64,000 nt of DNA from NCBI GenBank assembly GCA_037962975.1, contig CM075670.1, positions 234,254,242 through 234,318,241 on the forward strand. The letters run 5' to 3'. Each line of letters opens with the position of its first letter. Position 1 is the first letter of the stretch. Below the pieces are notes generated by a model. That model searched no databases and had not been told where the DNA came from. It saw only the letters and a program-made list of their open reading frames with translations. Made by a program: the position numbers and the translations under genes. Of this stretch, positions 48,301 to 59,479 are shown one piece after another. Origin of the DNA: Clitoria ternatea. Lineage: Eukaryota; Streptophyta; Magnoliopsida; Fabales; Fabaceae.

Positions 48301-51300
48301 TATAAAATACCCTCATGTTATCTCTAGTATCTGATGCATAAGCTTGGCCTGACATTCCAACTGCCATCTGAAATTTGCCAATAAACAAGAAAATAAGGTC
48401 TCAAAAATTGCCTAAACAAGTAATGTGATCTTTGTCTCTGAAAGAATCAGTAACATTATACACATACTCGGGTAGCGTTATTCAGCATGCGTATTACTTG
48501 AAAGTATGTAAACCCGTTATACAGAATGGCACCCCAGAGTGGCATGTAAAATGTTACAAAATGAATTGCCTGCATAGGAAAAGAAATTTTCTTTTAGAGG
48601 GTAAAGAAAAATTAGTAGACTATACAGATAAACATGATACAAGTCAAAATGCAATACAAATACAATCCAAAGTTGTGAAAATTTGGGAGGTGACTGTTCA
48701 TATTATGCTTTCTTTCTATCTTTACCATCACAAACTACTTTTGAATAATCCCATAACTAGAAGCGTCCTAGACCCTCAACAAAAATTTGGATTGAATGCT
48801 GCATGGAATATTAAATGCTGTATAGAATATTTAGCAACTTATAAACCTTTCCTGTTAGGATTCTTCTCAGTCGTTAGTTTTAGCTGCTTTCATGTTAACA
48901 GCTACTTATTTGATTTTGAAGAATAAATAATTGCAACAGCAAAAGTATTCTTCTAACAGGAAACCAAGTTACTATTTTCATTTCCAGTCCAGTTACATAA
49001 ATAGGATGCCAAGCAACTGAAGGAAAAAGTTCAAATAAAAATTGCACTGAACCAGTTAATTGGGTATTTAAAGTCTAAACCATTGATAAAGGGCTAAGGT
49101 ATCTTTCACTTCTCCTGAAATGTTATTTTTACCACAGCTTAAAAGCAGTGATAAATTGTCATTACAAAAGCACACAATTTACCCCCTCCTACAGTTATGA
49201 AAGAAAACTTCCATATCTTTTTTTTATATAGAAAAAGCCAATCAGAATTATGTTTAATGTTACAATAACATCTGTCAATTTAAGAAGCAGAGAAGAAAAC
49301 TGCTCCGCAACTGCATTGCAGTTAATGCAGTTGCCTCTTTAGGGGAACTGAAACCCCTATAAAACAAAAGAAATGAGGGGGGGGGGGGGGGGGGGGGTGG
49401 GGGGCAAGAAACTTGCAGGAAATACATATGAACACCTGTACTCCTACTACTACTTGCCTTCCTTGTGCGACCTGTTTGACTCCAACACCATGCACCAAAA
49501 TGTCTATGGTCATTACCAAAAGAGCGCGCAACTGTCATGACCAGGGAAGTACCTATCAAAAATAAAAATTACATCAGATGAGTAAGCTGTGGGCAATGCA
49601 AACTGCTAATGAAATGGTTGAACTAAGACCAATGTAAGAAGTCCGACTACTATAGTATTGGTACATAGTCAAGATCTAAAGTCCATTAGCATTAATTAAC
49701 TCTAAAAATCATTGTCAGATTAAAAGCCAAGGGATTGGGAAGTTACAGAATGCCATTATTGCAAAATAGGTTAGTTTATCAAAGCTAGACTACTGAAAGT
49801 TGATTTATAAATAGATGCATACCCCAGACATACAAGTGAAACATGGCCTCCAAATCTTCAACATCTGTTTTGTGTTTTACAACGGTACGGTGCAGGGTAA
49901 AAGCAATTGTTGTAGTCCATAGAAAAGATGCAACACAAAAGAAATGTGTGCTGTAGCCCTGAGCATAACAAAAGAAACCTTTGGACGGGTCCCTGGATCA
50001 AGATGAAACTTCTATCAATCACATGAAAACAACTTCAGTTGATAAACACTTTTCAAGAAGACTGTTTGGTCTAGCAAGGTATACCCTATTATGCTGAAGA
50101 AACTGCAAAGCATATCCTGCAATTGAAAAAAAATCATAAAAAAAGCATTACGGCTTGTAAACAAGGAGACAAGGTGTAACCAAAAAATCAACTCAAAATC
50201 TTACTCCCTCTGTTACTTTTTATAAGCCCCTATTTTCAAAGGCACACAGTTTTAGAAGAGTAATTATTATTTTGATTTTATAAAAAGCAGTTTTATCATT
50301 CCAATTATACTCTCATTTACAGTCAAACTTCACTATCCTATATTAATTATACAAATTTGAAAGCATTAAACTTCTAAGGGTAAATGAGGAAGTGCCTTTA
50401 ATTTTTTTTTATAGGGGTTTATAAAAAGGAACACAACTTTTTTTGTTTTAGGGGCTTATAAAAGGTAACGGAGGGAGTATCATTTAAAAGCAGTAGATAA
50501 TCGTTCTTGAAATGCCAAATGACCTACTTCTCAAATCTCAAGTAAAACACAAATACAAATTAAAGTGGCCAAGGGCGGAAAGACCAAAAAAGATAAATTA
50601 TAAAAGCTAGTTGCTTGTCTAAAAATGCCTACTAACAATCTAAACAGTTTTCATCAACTGAAAGTAGTTTTTATTCTAACAATCGCAATTGAAGTCAATA
50701 ACAATCTGGTAATGACCAGTAACTTTTACAATAAATACATTTCATGTAAAAAGCTTATTCTAATTAGTAGCTCACTGATGTTGCTGGCCAAGGGAATTTT
50801 GAACACAGTGGGATTCGAAGTTTCAAACACGGGCTCTCCAACACAGCTACTATTCTTAAATATAGTTTAGACTCCTAATAACTATTATTGCATAAAATAG
50901 ATGTAACTTAAGCTAAGGTTCTCAATACCTAGGCTCCTAATCCTAGAGCAACTTGGAGTTACAAGTTCAGCAAATTAATTTTAAAAACTATCTTCAGAAG
51001 TAGTGATTCTATGTTCAATCCTTCTAACTTCATATTAATTGATTGAGAAGTAGCAACTAGATTCCAAGTAGAAAACGAAGCAATTGATTAGAAAAAAAAT
51101 CAACAACGAAGTGTTAAATTGAGTATACGTAAATTCAATTGAAAAATGCCAAAAGTCTTTAACCATGTCGTATCGATGAATAGTACTAGTAAATTGAGGA
51201 ATAAAAAATTCGAAGCGAAGTTAAAAAGGAGTGACAGGGTTTTAGATCTGGTGAAGAAGGGAATGGAAAGAGAGGAAGAGAATGCTTACGGAGAGGGCGA

Positions 51301-51469
51301 GGTAGAAAACGAGCTTGAACGAAAACTTGCGGAGCTCTTTGAAGAAAAGGTAGCAGAGTACAATGAAGCTTGAACCAGCCAACGACAGGCTCGCCGCTCC
51401 GGCGTTCACCGCCGTAAGAACCCGGCGATCGTGCGCCGTAAAGGCGGTGACGGCGATGGAGGACGCCAT
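45372..51469 (-). CDS. GCR1: GCR1, seven-transmembrane G-protein-coupled-receptor-like protein (9 exons, 318 aa)
   Basis: GCR1 is a plasma-membrane protein resembling slime-mould cAMP receptors; in Arabidopsis it is reported to interact with the G-alpha subunit GPA1, though its receptor activity is debated. Exons (minus): 51469-51290, 50116-50085, 49992-49823, 49552-49458, 48569-48468, 48367-48311, 47839-47696, 46744-46674, 45477-45372. They sum to 957 nt and every junction is in phase. Recognised blocks include KELRKFSFKLVFYLALS, FLWTTTIAFTLHRTVVKHKT, GAWCWSQTG, LWGAILYNGFTYFQVIRML, NRWGYYPLILIGSW, GLFNSIAYGLNSSVRRAI and PERLYRWLP. Seven hydrophobic segments fall near residues 22-44, 53-72, 85-105, 122-140, 160-185, 213-233 and 248-272. 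Length is near Arabidopsis (326). All introns are GT-AG except the fourth (49457-48570), which starts GCAAGT. The ATG at 51469 gives the expected N end. It looks functional. Confidence 0.94.
46831..47073. mobile_element. Possible hAT-like non-autonomous element in GCR1 intron 7
   Basis: CAGGGGCAAAGC at the left and the complement of the right end (CAGGAGTGGAGC) agree at 8 of 12 bases. Flanking octamers TTCACATT and GTGACATC agree at 5 of 8. Inside is a palindromic GGGTGCTAAGCACCC. Both signals are weak, so this may be chance. Confidence 0.35.
47291..47563 (+). repeat. Solo LTR (273 bp) in GCR1 intron 7
   Basis: It starts TGTTAGAATATC and ends CTTCAACA, with flanks AGGCT (47286-47290) and GGGCT (47564-47568), a five-base duplication with one mismatch. 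It has a TATA-like TATAAATAAGG near 47428. Size and termini fit a small Ty1/copia LTR. No internal domain is present, which fits LTR-LTR recombination. Confidence 0.72.
49377..49404 (+). repeat. Poly-G tract in GCR1 intron 4
   Basis: Twenty-one consecutive G, one T, then six G (poly-C in the transcript). It lies 54-81 bases inside the intron from its GC donor. Length may be uncertain because such runs are hard to sequence. Confidence 0.9.
50204..50477. mobile_element. Stowaway-like MITE in GCR1 intron 1
   Basis: The ends CTCCCTCTGTTAC and, inverted, CTCCCTCCGTTAC continue into about 29 nearly matching bases (through TTATAAGCCCCTA). TA dinucleotides flank it (50202-50203, 50478-50479). The CTCCCTCCGT terminus and TA target are the Stowaway (Tc1/mariner) signature. 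At 274 bp it encodes nothing. Confidence 0.88.
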
Positions 51470-52486
51470 TGCAGGGAACTAGCTCGCGATCAACGGTCAC
51501 AGTATTTCGTTCTCAGTTGCAAGTCACTGTGGAGGAATTAGGGAAAGGAAAGCAGAGGTGAAGGAAGGGGAACGCTTTTGCAATTCTTTTTCAGTATTAT
51601 TTTTGAGAAATTAGAGACTGGATGATAATAATGTTCTGATTATTTATTATTAAGATTGTGGGTTAGTAACGCGTTATGGCTTATGCCATTTTTATTTGGT
51701 TTAAATATGTAAAAAAACACTTGGAAGGCAAAATTATATAAAAAAAAAAGCTTCTCTTATTTTGTTCCGTCATGAGGTGTGAAGTGTACAATTTTAATAA
51801 TGGAATGAATTTGCAGGAGCTTACCACTTGTCAAAATTCATTATTAGGAGTTAAACTTGTCACTCATAAATTATAATGTTATACTACAATTATTAGGATA
51901 ACTAATTCTTTGATGCAAATAAAGAATACTATTAAACATAATACTTTTTATTCCTATATATATATATATAATAAAAACTTATATAATATATATAACATAT
52001 TAAATATATATTATATATTATAAAATATATATCAATATCTATATTTATTATAAAGAGGAGTTTCTAAAAACCCCCATGATAATAGAATTTAACAGGTGTC
52101 ACTCTCTGGTGCACCTGTTTTCCCTCCAAAATCTCCCCTTTTCATAGAAAGTGGAATGTAACATGTGTTAACCTGTGGTTAATTCTTATTCCCTCCAAAC
52201 ACTTTATCATCTTATCCTATTTTTAATAAATTTTTATTTTAATTAAAAATTAAAATTTTAAGCGCCCATTCACTACTCCAACCAAGCGTCTCTTCGTACT
52301 CCTTTCTCCCACCTTGACTCACAATAGAAGGTTGGTTCCATTTTCTTTCTCTTCCTTTCCCGCATGCCTCAACCCTTGCTCTCCTCTTAATTTCTTCGCT
52401 CACACCATTGTGACTTTTCCTTTCTCTTCCTATTCCGTTGCTTTCTCTCCCCCTTTCTTCCGCTGCTTTCTCTCCCTTTCTGTATT
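51470..52486. other. GCR1 upstream region, AT-rich
   Basis: The gene promoter should lie within 51470-51700, but no element can be named. An AT-rich low-complexity block with (TA)n lies at about 51953-52060. Open frames here lack signatures. Confidence 0.45.
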
Positions 52487-53094
52487 CCCCATTGCAAGGT
52501 ACACAGTTTTAAAATTTCTTTGATGGTTGGTACACAGTTTAAAAATTCTCCCTTTTCTCTGTTCATCTCCTTTTCATATTTTTCCCCCTTTTATTTTTTG
52601 ACCACGAGGTTCCGGAGAATTTGAGAACCCTAAACCCCAAAGTTTTTGTTGGTTTTCAAGATGACGAAGGGTATTGAGATTATTTAAGATGAAGCTGATG
52701 TGAAGAAGATGATATTCTTTTAATCTTTTTTTTGCATGTTATTGTTTTGAATGACGTTTTTATGTTCGTTCGTCATCCCTCTTTCTATGCTCCCCATTGC
52801 AAGGTACACAGTTTAAAAATTTCTTTTTATGATTTTTCCGCTTTCTTCATATACCTCTTTTCATCTCATTTTCATATTTTCCCCTTTCGTTTGATTGTCA
52901 TATCCCTCTTTAAAGAGTCCTGCGGGTTTTTTGACCATGAGGTTTTAGAGAATTTGAGAACCCTAAACAGCTTTGTCTCCTGTTAGTTTTCAAGATGACG
53001 AAGGATATTGTGATTATTTTTAATGAAGGTGATATTCTTTTAACCTTTTTTATTTTTTCTTGTATGTTATTGTTTTGAATGGGTTGATATTCTT
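52487..53094 (+). repeat. Imperfect tandem duplication, ~305 bp unit
   Basis: CCCCATTGCAAGGTACACAG occurs at 52487 and 52792. The following parts also recur: GAGAATTTGAGAACCCTAAA and TTTTCAAGATGACGAAGG. The two units differ by substitutions and small indels. No long open frame spans both. Confidence 0.75.
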
Positions 53095-53757
53095 TTCAGT
53101 TTATATTCTTATGTTAAATTTTTTTTACTTTATTGCCAAATCTCCAACCCGTGTTTTCATGTTATAAATTGATCCGGTGTGGATGCCGGCCCCTTAAACT
53201 AGCAACCCCGGATAATATAAAAAATATTTATATCAAGTATTTACAGGATACAGACAAAACTGGACTGACCCTCAGGCATACCAGAATTAAAGGCTTTTAC
53301 AGTACGGAATATATGACTACGATCCCGGCCAAAAAAGGTAAGTGGGCAACTTGATTCTGCAAAAGCTGCAGACTCTTTCCATTGACACAAGTCAAATCAC
53401 CCACTTGTGTTTAAGGGGAATGCTATATAAAAAACTTGCTCATTAACGCATAACACACTTTTAAGCAAATCAGAAACCATTCTTACCCTTTCACTCTTAC
53501 CCTGTAATACAAATTTCTCTGTTATAACCGTACTGACTTAAGCATCGGAGTCCCTTTTACAGGTACACCTCCGGTGTGGTTTCAAGGACAACGACTGAAA
53601 TTGATTTTTCATTACCTTAACGTGAAGGGCTTGGAGTTCTCACTGGACCCAAGTTTATAATATCGTACTCCCACTGAGACAGTGTAAATGTGAGAGAGGG
53701 AGAGATTCAATACCGGTCCGGAAGTCAATAACTTTGACCCCGTACACCAGTCAGATT
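53095..53757. other. Unassigned stretch with possible LTR-like R/U5 remnant
   Basis: A TATA-like TATATAAAAAAC at about 53427 is followed by GACTTAAGCATCGGAGTCCC (about 53536) and GGTACACCTCCGGTG. This order resembles R/U5 parts of some plant LTR elements, but no TG/CA ends or duplication were identified. No gene was recognised. Confidence 0.3.
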
Positions 53758-54137
53758 ATAAATGTTCTTTTAAAATTTCAAGCACCAACAAACTGGGAAA
53801 ATGTGGCTTTGGACCAGTCTACAAGGTAATAAACTTTATTCAAACAAAGGTCTTGATTTTTTGTTCAATTTCTTAGAATTCCAGATGATGATTTGGGTAT
53901 TCTGATTGATGATTTGTAGGGTATTCTGATTGATGGACAAGAGATAGCAGTTAAAAGGTTGTCTAATAATTCTGGCCAAGGTTTGGAGGAGTTCAAAAAT
54001 AAAGTTGTATCACTAACCAAACTTCAGCACCAAAGTCTTGTGAAGCTTCTTGGTTGCTACATTCAGGGAGAAGAGAAATTGTTAAACAATGAATACATGC
54101 TCAACAAAAGCTTGAACTACTACATTTTTGGTTTGAG
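53758..54137 (+). pseudogene. Receptor-like kinase fragment (N part of kinase domain, two exons)
   Basis: Exon-like part one (53758-53825) encodes the Gly-rich loop region (STNKLGKCGFGPVYK; the usual GxGGFG has GKCGFG). A GTAATA donor follows. Part two starts after TAG at 53920 with the Lys motif (EIAVKRLS) and the Glu helix (QGLEEFKNKV), continues through KLQHQSLVKLLGCYIQGEEK and ends at YIFG (about 54137). This matches S-locus-type/cysteine-rich receptor kinases of plants, whose exon ends at the same place. The catalytic HRD and DFG parts are missing: an LTR fragment starts 13 bases later. It cannot make an active kinase. Confidence 0.85.
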
Positions 54138-54150
54138 TCTTTAATGTTTA

Positions 54151-54917
54151 TGTAACATCCTTGATGTTTTATAATTTGAAGATAAATAAGAATATAAATG
54201 GAACTGAAAATGATAATAAATAAGGAATATAAAACGAAAATGAAGTTTAAATTGAAATTTTAAGGAAAATGGCATCAGGATCCTGACGCGTAGCGTGACT
54301 GGGACGTGTAGCGTCAGGTGCAAGTTAATGAGCTGACATGTAGCGTCAGTGGGATACGTAGCGTCAGCGTCACGATCAGTTTAAAATAGGGACATGCAAA
54401 ACAGTTGGGCAGAAGCCCTTTTTCTTCCATTTTTCCTCTCCTCCATGTGATTTGGCTTGAACCTTGGTGAAGCATTGACTCTTGGTGGTTTTGAACCTTA
54501 AGGAAGTAAGGTAATGCCAATGGGACTCCTAATTCCAAGTTTTCTTCTTCTTCGTCTCTTTTTCCTCCTTGAAACCGAATTTGCATGTGTTGTGGATGGC
54601 CTAGATTCTGTAATTTAGTGGATTTGGAAGCTTGGGTTATGAGTTTAAAGGTGTGAAGAAGGCAATGTACTAATCGGTTTGATGTTTCGGTGACCATAAG
54701 TGCTGGAACGAGCATCGGGCAAGCGATCGACGAAGTGGGCGTTGGATTCGGAAGAGGAACAACAAATCAAGCGACCAAAGGACGCAACCGACACCAAGAA
54801 TAAATTGTTGAAGCTTGGAATAGAGGTAAGGGGTGTTCGGGTCATAATTAATTAGGATTTGAATATATGATAGCTTTGGGAGGTTTAGAAATTATGTAGA
54901 AAATATTGTTGATGACG
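54151..54917 (+). repeat. LTR fragment, other family, truncated by A4
   Basis: It starts TGTAACATCCTTGATG, with GTTTA just before as a possible target duplication. It is unlike family A or B beyond the first bases. It contains four GTAGCGTSA repeats (54283-54374). It stops at the A4 terminus, so A4 probably inserted in it. Frames at 54314-54715 (-) and 54645-54845 (-) show no signature. Confidence 0.6.
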
Positions 54918-57163
54918 TGTATAACGTTCTTAATTTTAAAATAAAATTTTAATAAATCAAATAAGTTTTTCACAAATAATTTAAATATCAACACAGAATT
55001 TGAATTAAATAATACACTGTCGTTTTTACAACAGCCGACCGGCTCATTTAAATATATAAATAAATATAACCACTCGGTATACCCAGGAGCCGGCCAAGGC
55101 TTCTACGAAATAACTATGTACACTATGTACAATAAACATAAATACATAATGCTCCAAATGGCTGAGTGACTTCATCTATCATTGTTGTGTCCTATGTCCA
55201 CTGTAAAAATAACAAGAAGTAGGGGGTAAGCATAAACATATCAAATGATAGTTATTGAATCGGATTAAAAGTCCAATTCATAACTATATATAAAACACAA
55301 CCAAATAGAACCACTCATCATATAATAGCATGTTATTCTCAATAACATATATATATATATATATATATCAGTGTACATACACATGGTCAATCGAATAAAT
55401 CCATTATTAAGTCTTTTAATTGTGCTGCAACACTGGCTCCCCGAGCCATAACTCAGCTCTCAGCTGATCCGGCCGTTTTACTGGTATGTGACACCATCAC
55501 TCTCAGTGATAACGGTTAGTGCCACGGGCTAAAACCCCGAGCCCCGCTCAAGAGGTTGCCTTGAGTCCCACCCAAGGTCTTTTGTGGAAACCACATCATA
55601 TTTCATATTCATTCATCACATAAGCATCTCATGAAAAATTCATGGAAACCATTCTCATCATCGGTCACACATATATACAATCATCACATCAATATCAATA
55701 ATATAAATGGAAGATATGAAAACATAAAATATGTTATTCAATCGGGGTCTCAATAACAATTTATTCACATAACATATATATACATCATAACAATATCACC
55801 CCACATCTATTCATAAACTATTTATTTGAAATGTAACGCTCCCTCTACCTGGAAATAAGAGTTCCAGTAACTTTTCAAGCTCTATTCAATCTTAGCTTCA
55901 CGAATTCCGATTGGAATTGTAGTACTGAATCAGTCCAAGCTTTCTCTCTTATGAAATTCAAGCTTTCATATAAAAGGGAAGAAAGGAAGATTAATTTCTT
56001 CTTCGTTGATGGTTTCCATTAGAGATTGGAGAGAAAAGGATTATGATGATGCTTTCACTTTCAAAAGTTTTGAATTAATCCAACAGTGGGAGTATTTATA
56101 TCGTTCATGTAGAAGAGACGTGAACGATAGGAAGATGTCTGCTACACGTATTCTTTAAATGATAAAGAAAGAATAAGCATTTAATGAAAAGGGACAACAC
56201 ATCAGAGAAGGTCCCATACTTAGAAAAATATAAGAAAAAGAGTCTGCTGGAAGGTAGAAGAACAAAGTGACGTGGAAAGATTTAATAATTAAAATAATTA
56301 TTAATTCTGACTCGGTTTCAGCATTCTGGGCATATCTTTCCGAGAAAGCCTCTGTTCGTTGAGAATTCCTTCATTCAGAGGGAATTCACTCGGGAAGGTT
56401 CCATCCATGAACGCCCAGCTTTCCTTCCTCGGAAATGACCCACACGAAAATATCTCATTCAAACATCTTACTCAGTTATATTTCTGTCTCAGTCAAGCCT
56501 TCACTTACATCACTCAGAAATCTTCCAACCAAAAGATCACTCGGGTTGAAGACTGTCTCAAAGATAAACCTGAGCACAATCTCAGCAACTTTAACCGAAC
56601 ATGAATTGAATGAATTTATCACTCGGTCATTTACTTCCCTTGGAAGTACTCACCCAGAATATACTCGTTCGAAATTGGAGTCTTTCTCCGTCTAGAAGTA
56701 ATCTCCTTGTAAAGACTTACTCGATCTATCTTAATCGGTGCCACCCCTCTCGGAAGTATCACAACTCAGAGATACTCCACTCGGTCATTTTTCAAAATAT
56801 CCCAACCTGAGAAGTACTTATTCAAATTCAGTCTTCTCTTTATTCGGAAGTACTTCTCTCGGAACAACCCATTCGGAAACATTCCACTCGGAGACGTTTC
56901 ACTCGGATTTTCCTTATTCAAAAGTGTCTCATTCGGACACTGTTTTCTTAGCTCAAAAATGATTCTCTTAATGATGTTTCACTCGAAAACATCTTAACTT
57001 CACCTAGAAGTAGTTTTCTCAGTCTTATTTTACTCGGAATTATATCCATTTTCACTCGGAATATCATATTTCAAACAGTATTCACTCAGAATTTCATTCG
57101 GAAATTTTCCATTAATCCTTAATTAATGAATTTTCTAAAAATTACAAATTTTGGGATGTTACA
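54918..57163 (-). repeat. A4 3' LTR (2,246 bp)
   Basis: It begins TGTAACATCCC at 57163 and ends GTTATACA at 54918 in its own direction. TATA box at 56093-56100. A purine tract (AGGAGAAGAGAAA, 57164-57176) precedes it. U3 carries many TCACTCGG motifs (56330-57100). It has an (AT)n run near 55350. Confidence 0.9.
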
Positions 57164-57217
57164 TTTCTCTTCTCCTACAAAAATTTCATCCTCAAAATTT
57201 GAATAAACAATCATACA

Positions 57218-59479
57218 TTAATGAAATAATTTGGGATATTGTTGCCTCATAACATCTTCACGTTCCCAAGTATGCATGGTATACTGATCCTGCTACCATG
57301 CAACCTTGACCTATTGGACATTTTTGCTTCTCAATCATTTCACCGATCGGTCCACTATACTAGTGGGCTCGGCTATAGTGGTCAGGTTTTCTCAGATTTC
57401 AACATCATCATCCGGCATTTCATGAGTAGGGTCCGGCAAGTACTTTCTCAGTTGAGAAACGTGAAATACACTATGCAAATTTGCCAAATGAGAAGGCAAC
57501 GCTATCTGATAAGCTACATGTCCGATTCTATTCAATATTTCATACGGACCAATATACCTCGGGCTTAATTTCTTGCTTTTCAATGCTCTCCCAATGCCTT
57601 TGCTTAGAGAGACTTTCAGAAAGACTTTGTCACCGACCTGAAATTCAATCGGCTTCGTTCGCCTATCATAATAACTCTTTAGATGGTCCTGGGATGCTTT
57701 CATTTTATCTTTGATCATTTGGATTTGCTCGGAGGTCTGCTGCACAATCTCTGGTCCTAACATTAGGCTCTCACCTGATTCCGACCAGCAAAGAGGGGTT
57801 CGGCATTTCCTGCCATATAAAGCCTCATATGGAGCCATACCGATGCTACTGTGATAGCTATTATTATAAGTGAATTCGATCAGTGGAAGGTATTGCTCCC
57901 AGCTACCACTATGTTCTAGCACACAGGACCTCAACAAGTCCTTTAAACTCTAGATAGTCCGCTCGGATTGCCCATCTGTCTGAGGGTGATAGGCCGAACT
58001 CAATCGGAGCTTCAAACCTAACTCCTGATGTAAACTTCCCCAAAATCAGGAAGTAAACCTTGGATCTCTATCCGACACAATTGAAGATGGAACGCCATGC
58101 AGTCGGACTATCTCGCTAATATATAACTGTGCTAGTTTTTGCAAAGGGTAACTCATGTTGATCGGCAAGAAGTGTGCAGACTTTGTTAGTCGGTCCACAA
58201 TAACCCAGATGACATCGTATCCACTCCAAGTCTTGGGTAATCCCATTACAAAATCCATAGAAATAGCATCCCATTTCCATACAGGAATCTCCAAAGGTTG
58301 CAAACCACCGGACGGTTTTTGATGTTCAACCTTCGTTTTCTGACAAATTATGCAGTGAGCCACGAAGTCGACTACGTCTTTCTTCATTCTGGGCCACCAG
58401 AAATGCAACTTCAAATCATGATACATCTTAGTAGTTCTCGGATGAATACTCAACATGCTTCTATGTGCCTCATTGAGCACTGATCGTCGTAAATCACCCG
58501 AGTCAGGTACATAAATCCAACCTTTCACTCGGTAAATGCCATTAGGACCCTCAGTTAAAAATAGGTCCTTGCCTTTAGCCTGAGTTTCTTTCATCTCGGC
58601 TAAATAAGAATCTGACATCTGCTGTATATAAACAATCTTCAAAAATTCATTAGCTATTTTCAATGTACCAAGAGTTACTTTCCAAGATGAAAAGACATCC
58701 ACTTGCAGGTTCATATCTCGGAATTGTTCAAGCAACTCCATTTCTTTAACCATCATCGTTGCCATGTGAATGGACTTCCGACTCAAGGCATCGGCTACAA
58801 TATTTGCCTTTCCTGGGTGGTATTTCAAGTCGAAATCATAGTCTTTCAAAAATTCAATCCACCTTCTCTGCCTCATATTCAACTCCTTTTGGTCGAATAA
58901 ATATTTTAGGCTTTTATGGTTACTATACACTTTGAACTTAGAGCCATAAAGATAATGCCTCCAAATTTTCAGTGCAAAGACCACAGCTGCCAACTCCAGA
59001 TCGTGCGTAGGGTAGTTTTGTTCGTGTGGTCGTAATTGATGTGAAGCATATGCAATCACTCGACCATTCTGCATTAATACACATCCTAGGCTGAGTCCAG
59101 ATGCGTCACAATAGACCATAAAGCTTTCCTGCAGATTCGGCAATGCCAATACAGGAGTAGAAGTCAGTTTGGCCTTCAAGTCTTGAAAACTCTGTTCGCA
59201 CTCGGAAGACCATACAAAAGGAGCATCCTTCCGGGTTAGCTTGGTCAATGGCAAGGCGATTTTGGAGAATCCCTCAATGAATCTCCGATAGTACCCGGCT
59301 AAACCCATAAAACTCCTGACCTCGGTGACCGACTTAAGTCTCTCCCAAGTCATCACAGCTTCGATCTTTGAAAGATCTACCGAGACACCTTCTCTGGAAA
59401 TGACATGACCCAGGAATTGAATCTTCTCCATCTAGAATTCACACTTAGATAATTTGGCAAACAATTGCTTCTCCTTCAA
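57218..59479 (-). pseudogene. A4 pol, degraded (part of reverse transcriptase to integrase)
   Basis: One frame throughout, ending at TAA 57220-57218. It starts in the palm/thumb part of reverse transcriptase (KLSKCEF then a stop at 59432 where related copies have Trp). It continues with the RNase H (YCDASGLSLG, DLELAAVVFALK, ADALSRK), the zinc finger (HCIICQK), the core (MDFVMGLPKT, SDRDPRFTS) and a chromodomain-like end. Further stops: about 58043, 57952, 57390 and several in the last 50 codons. The 461-codon stretch 59431-58046 is uninterrupted. Confidence 0.9.

Larger units (their letters stand above)
54918..59479 (-). mobile_element. Tekay-type element A4 (3' part), host of Athila
   Basis: Read on the minus strand it holds reverse transcriptase (from its middle), RNase H, integrase, polypurine tract and the complete 3' LTR. 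It is cut at 59479 by the Athila LTR; the remaining 5' part should lie beyond the right edge. The left flank TGACG (54913-54917) is the expected target duplication, with its partner outside the window. Confidence 0.88.

Noticed and set aside
48432..48926. 164-codon plus-strand frame
   Set aside because: It overlaps GCR1 exon 5 and intron 4 in antisense; no own signature.
51146..51373. 75-codon plus-strand frame with charged coiled-coil look
   Set aside because: It overlaps GCR1 exon 1 and intron 1 on the other strand; GCR1 has the family match.
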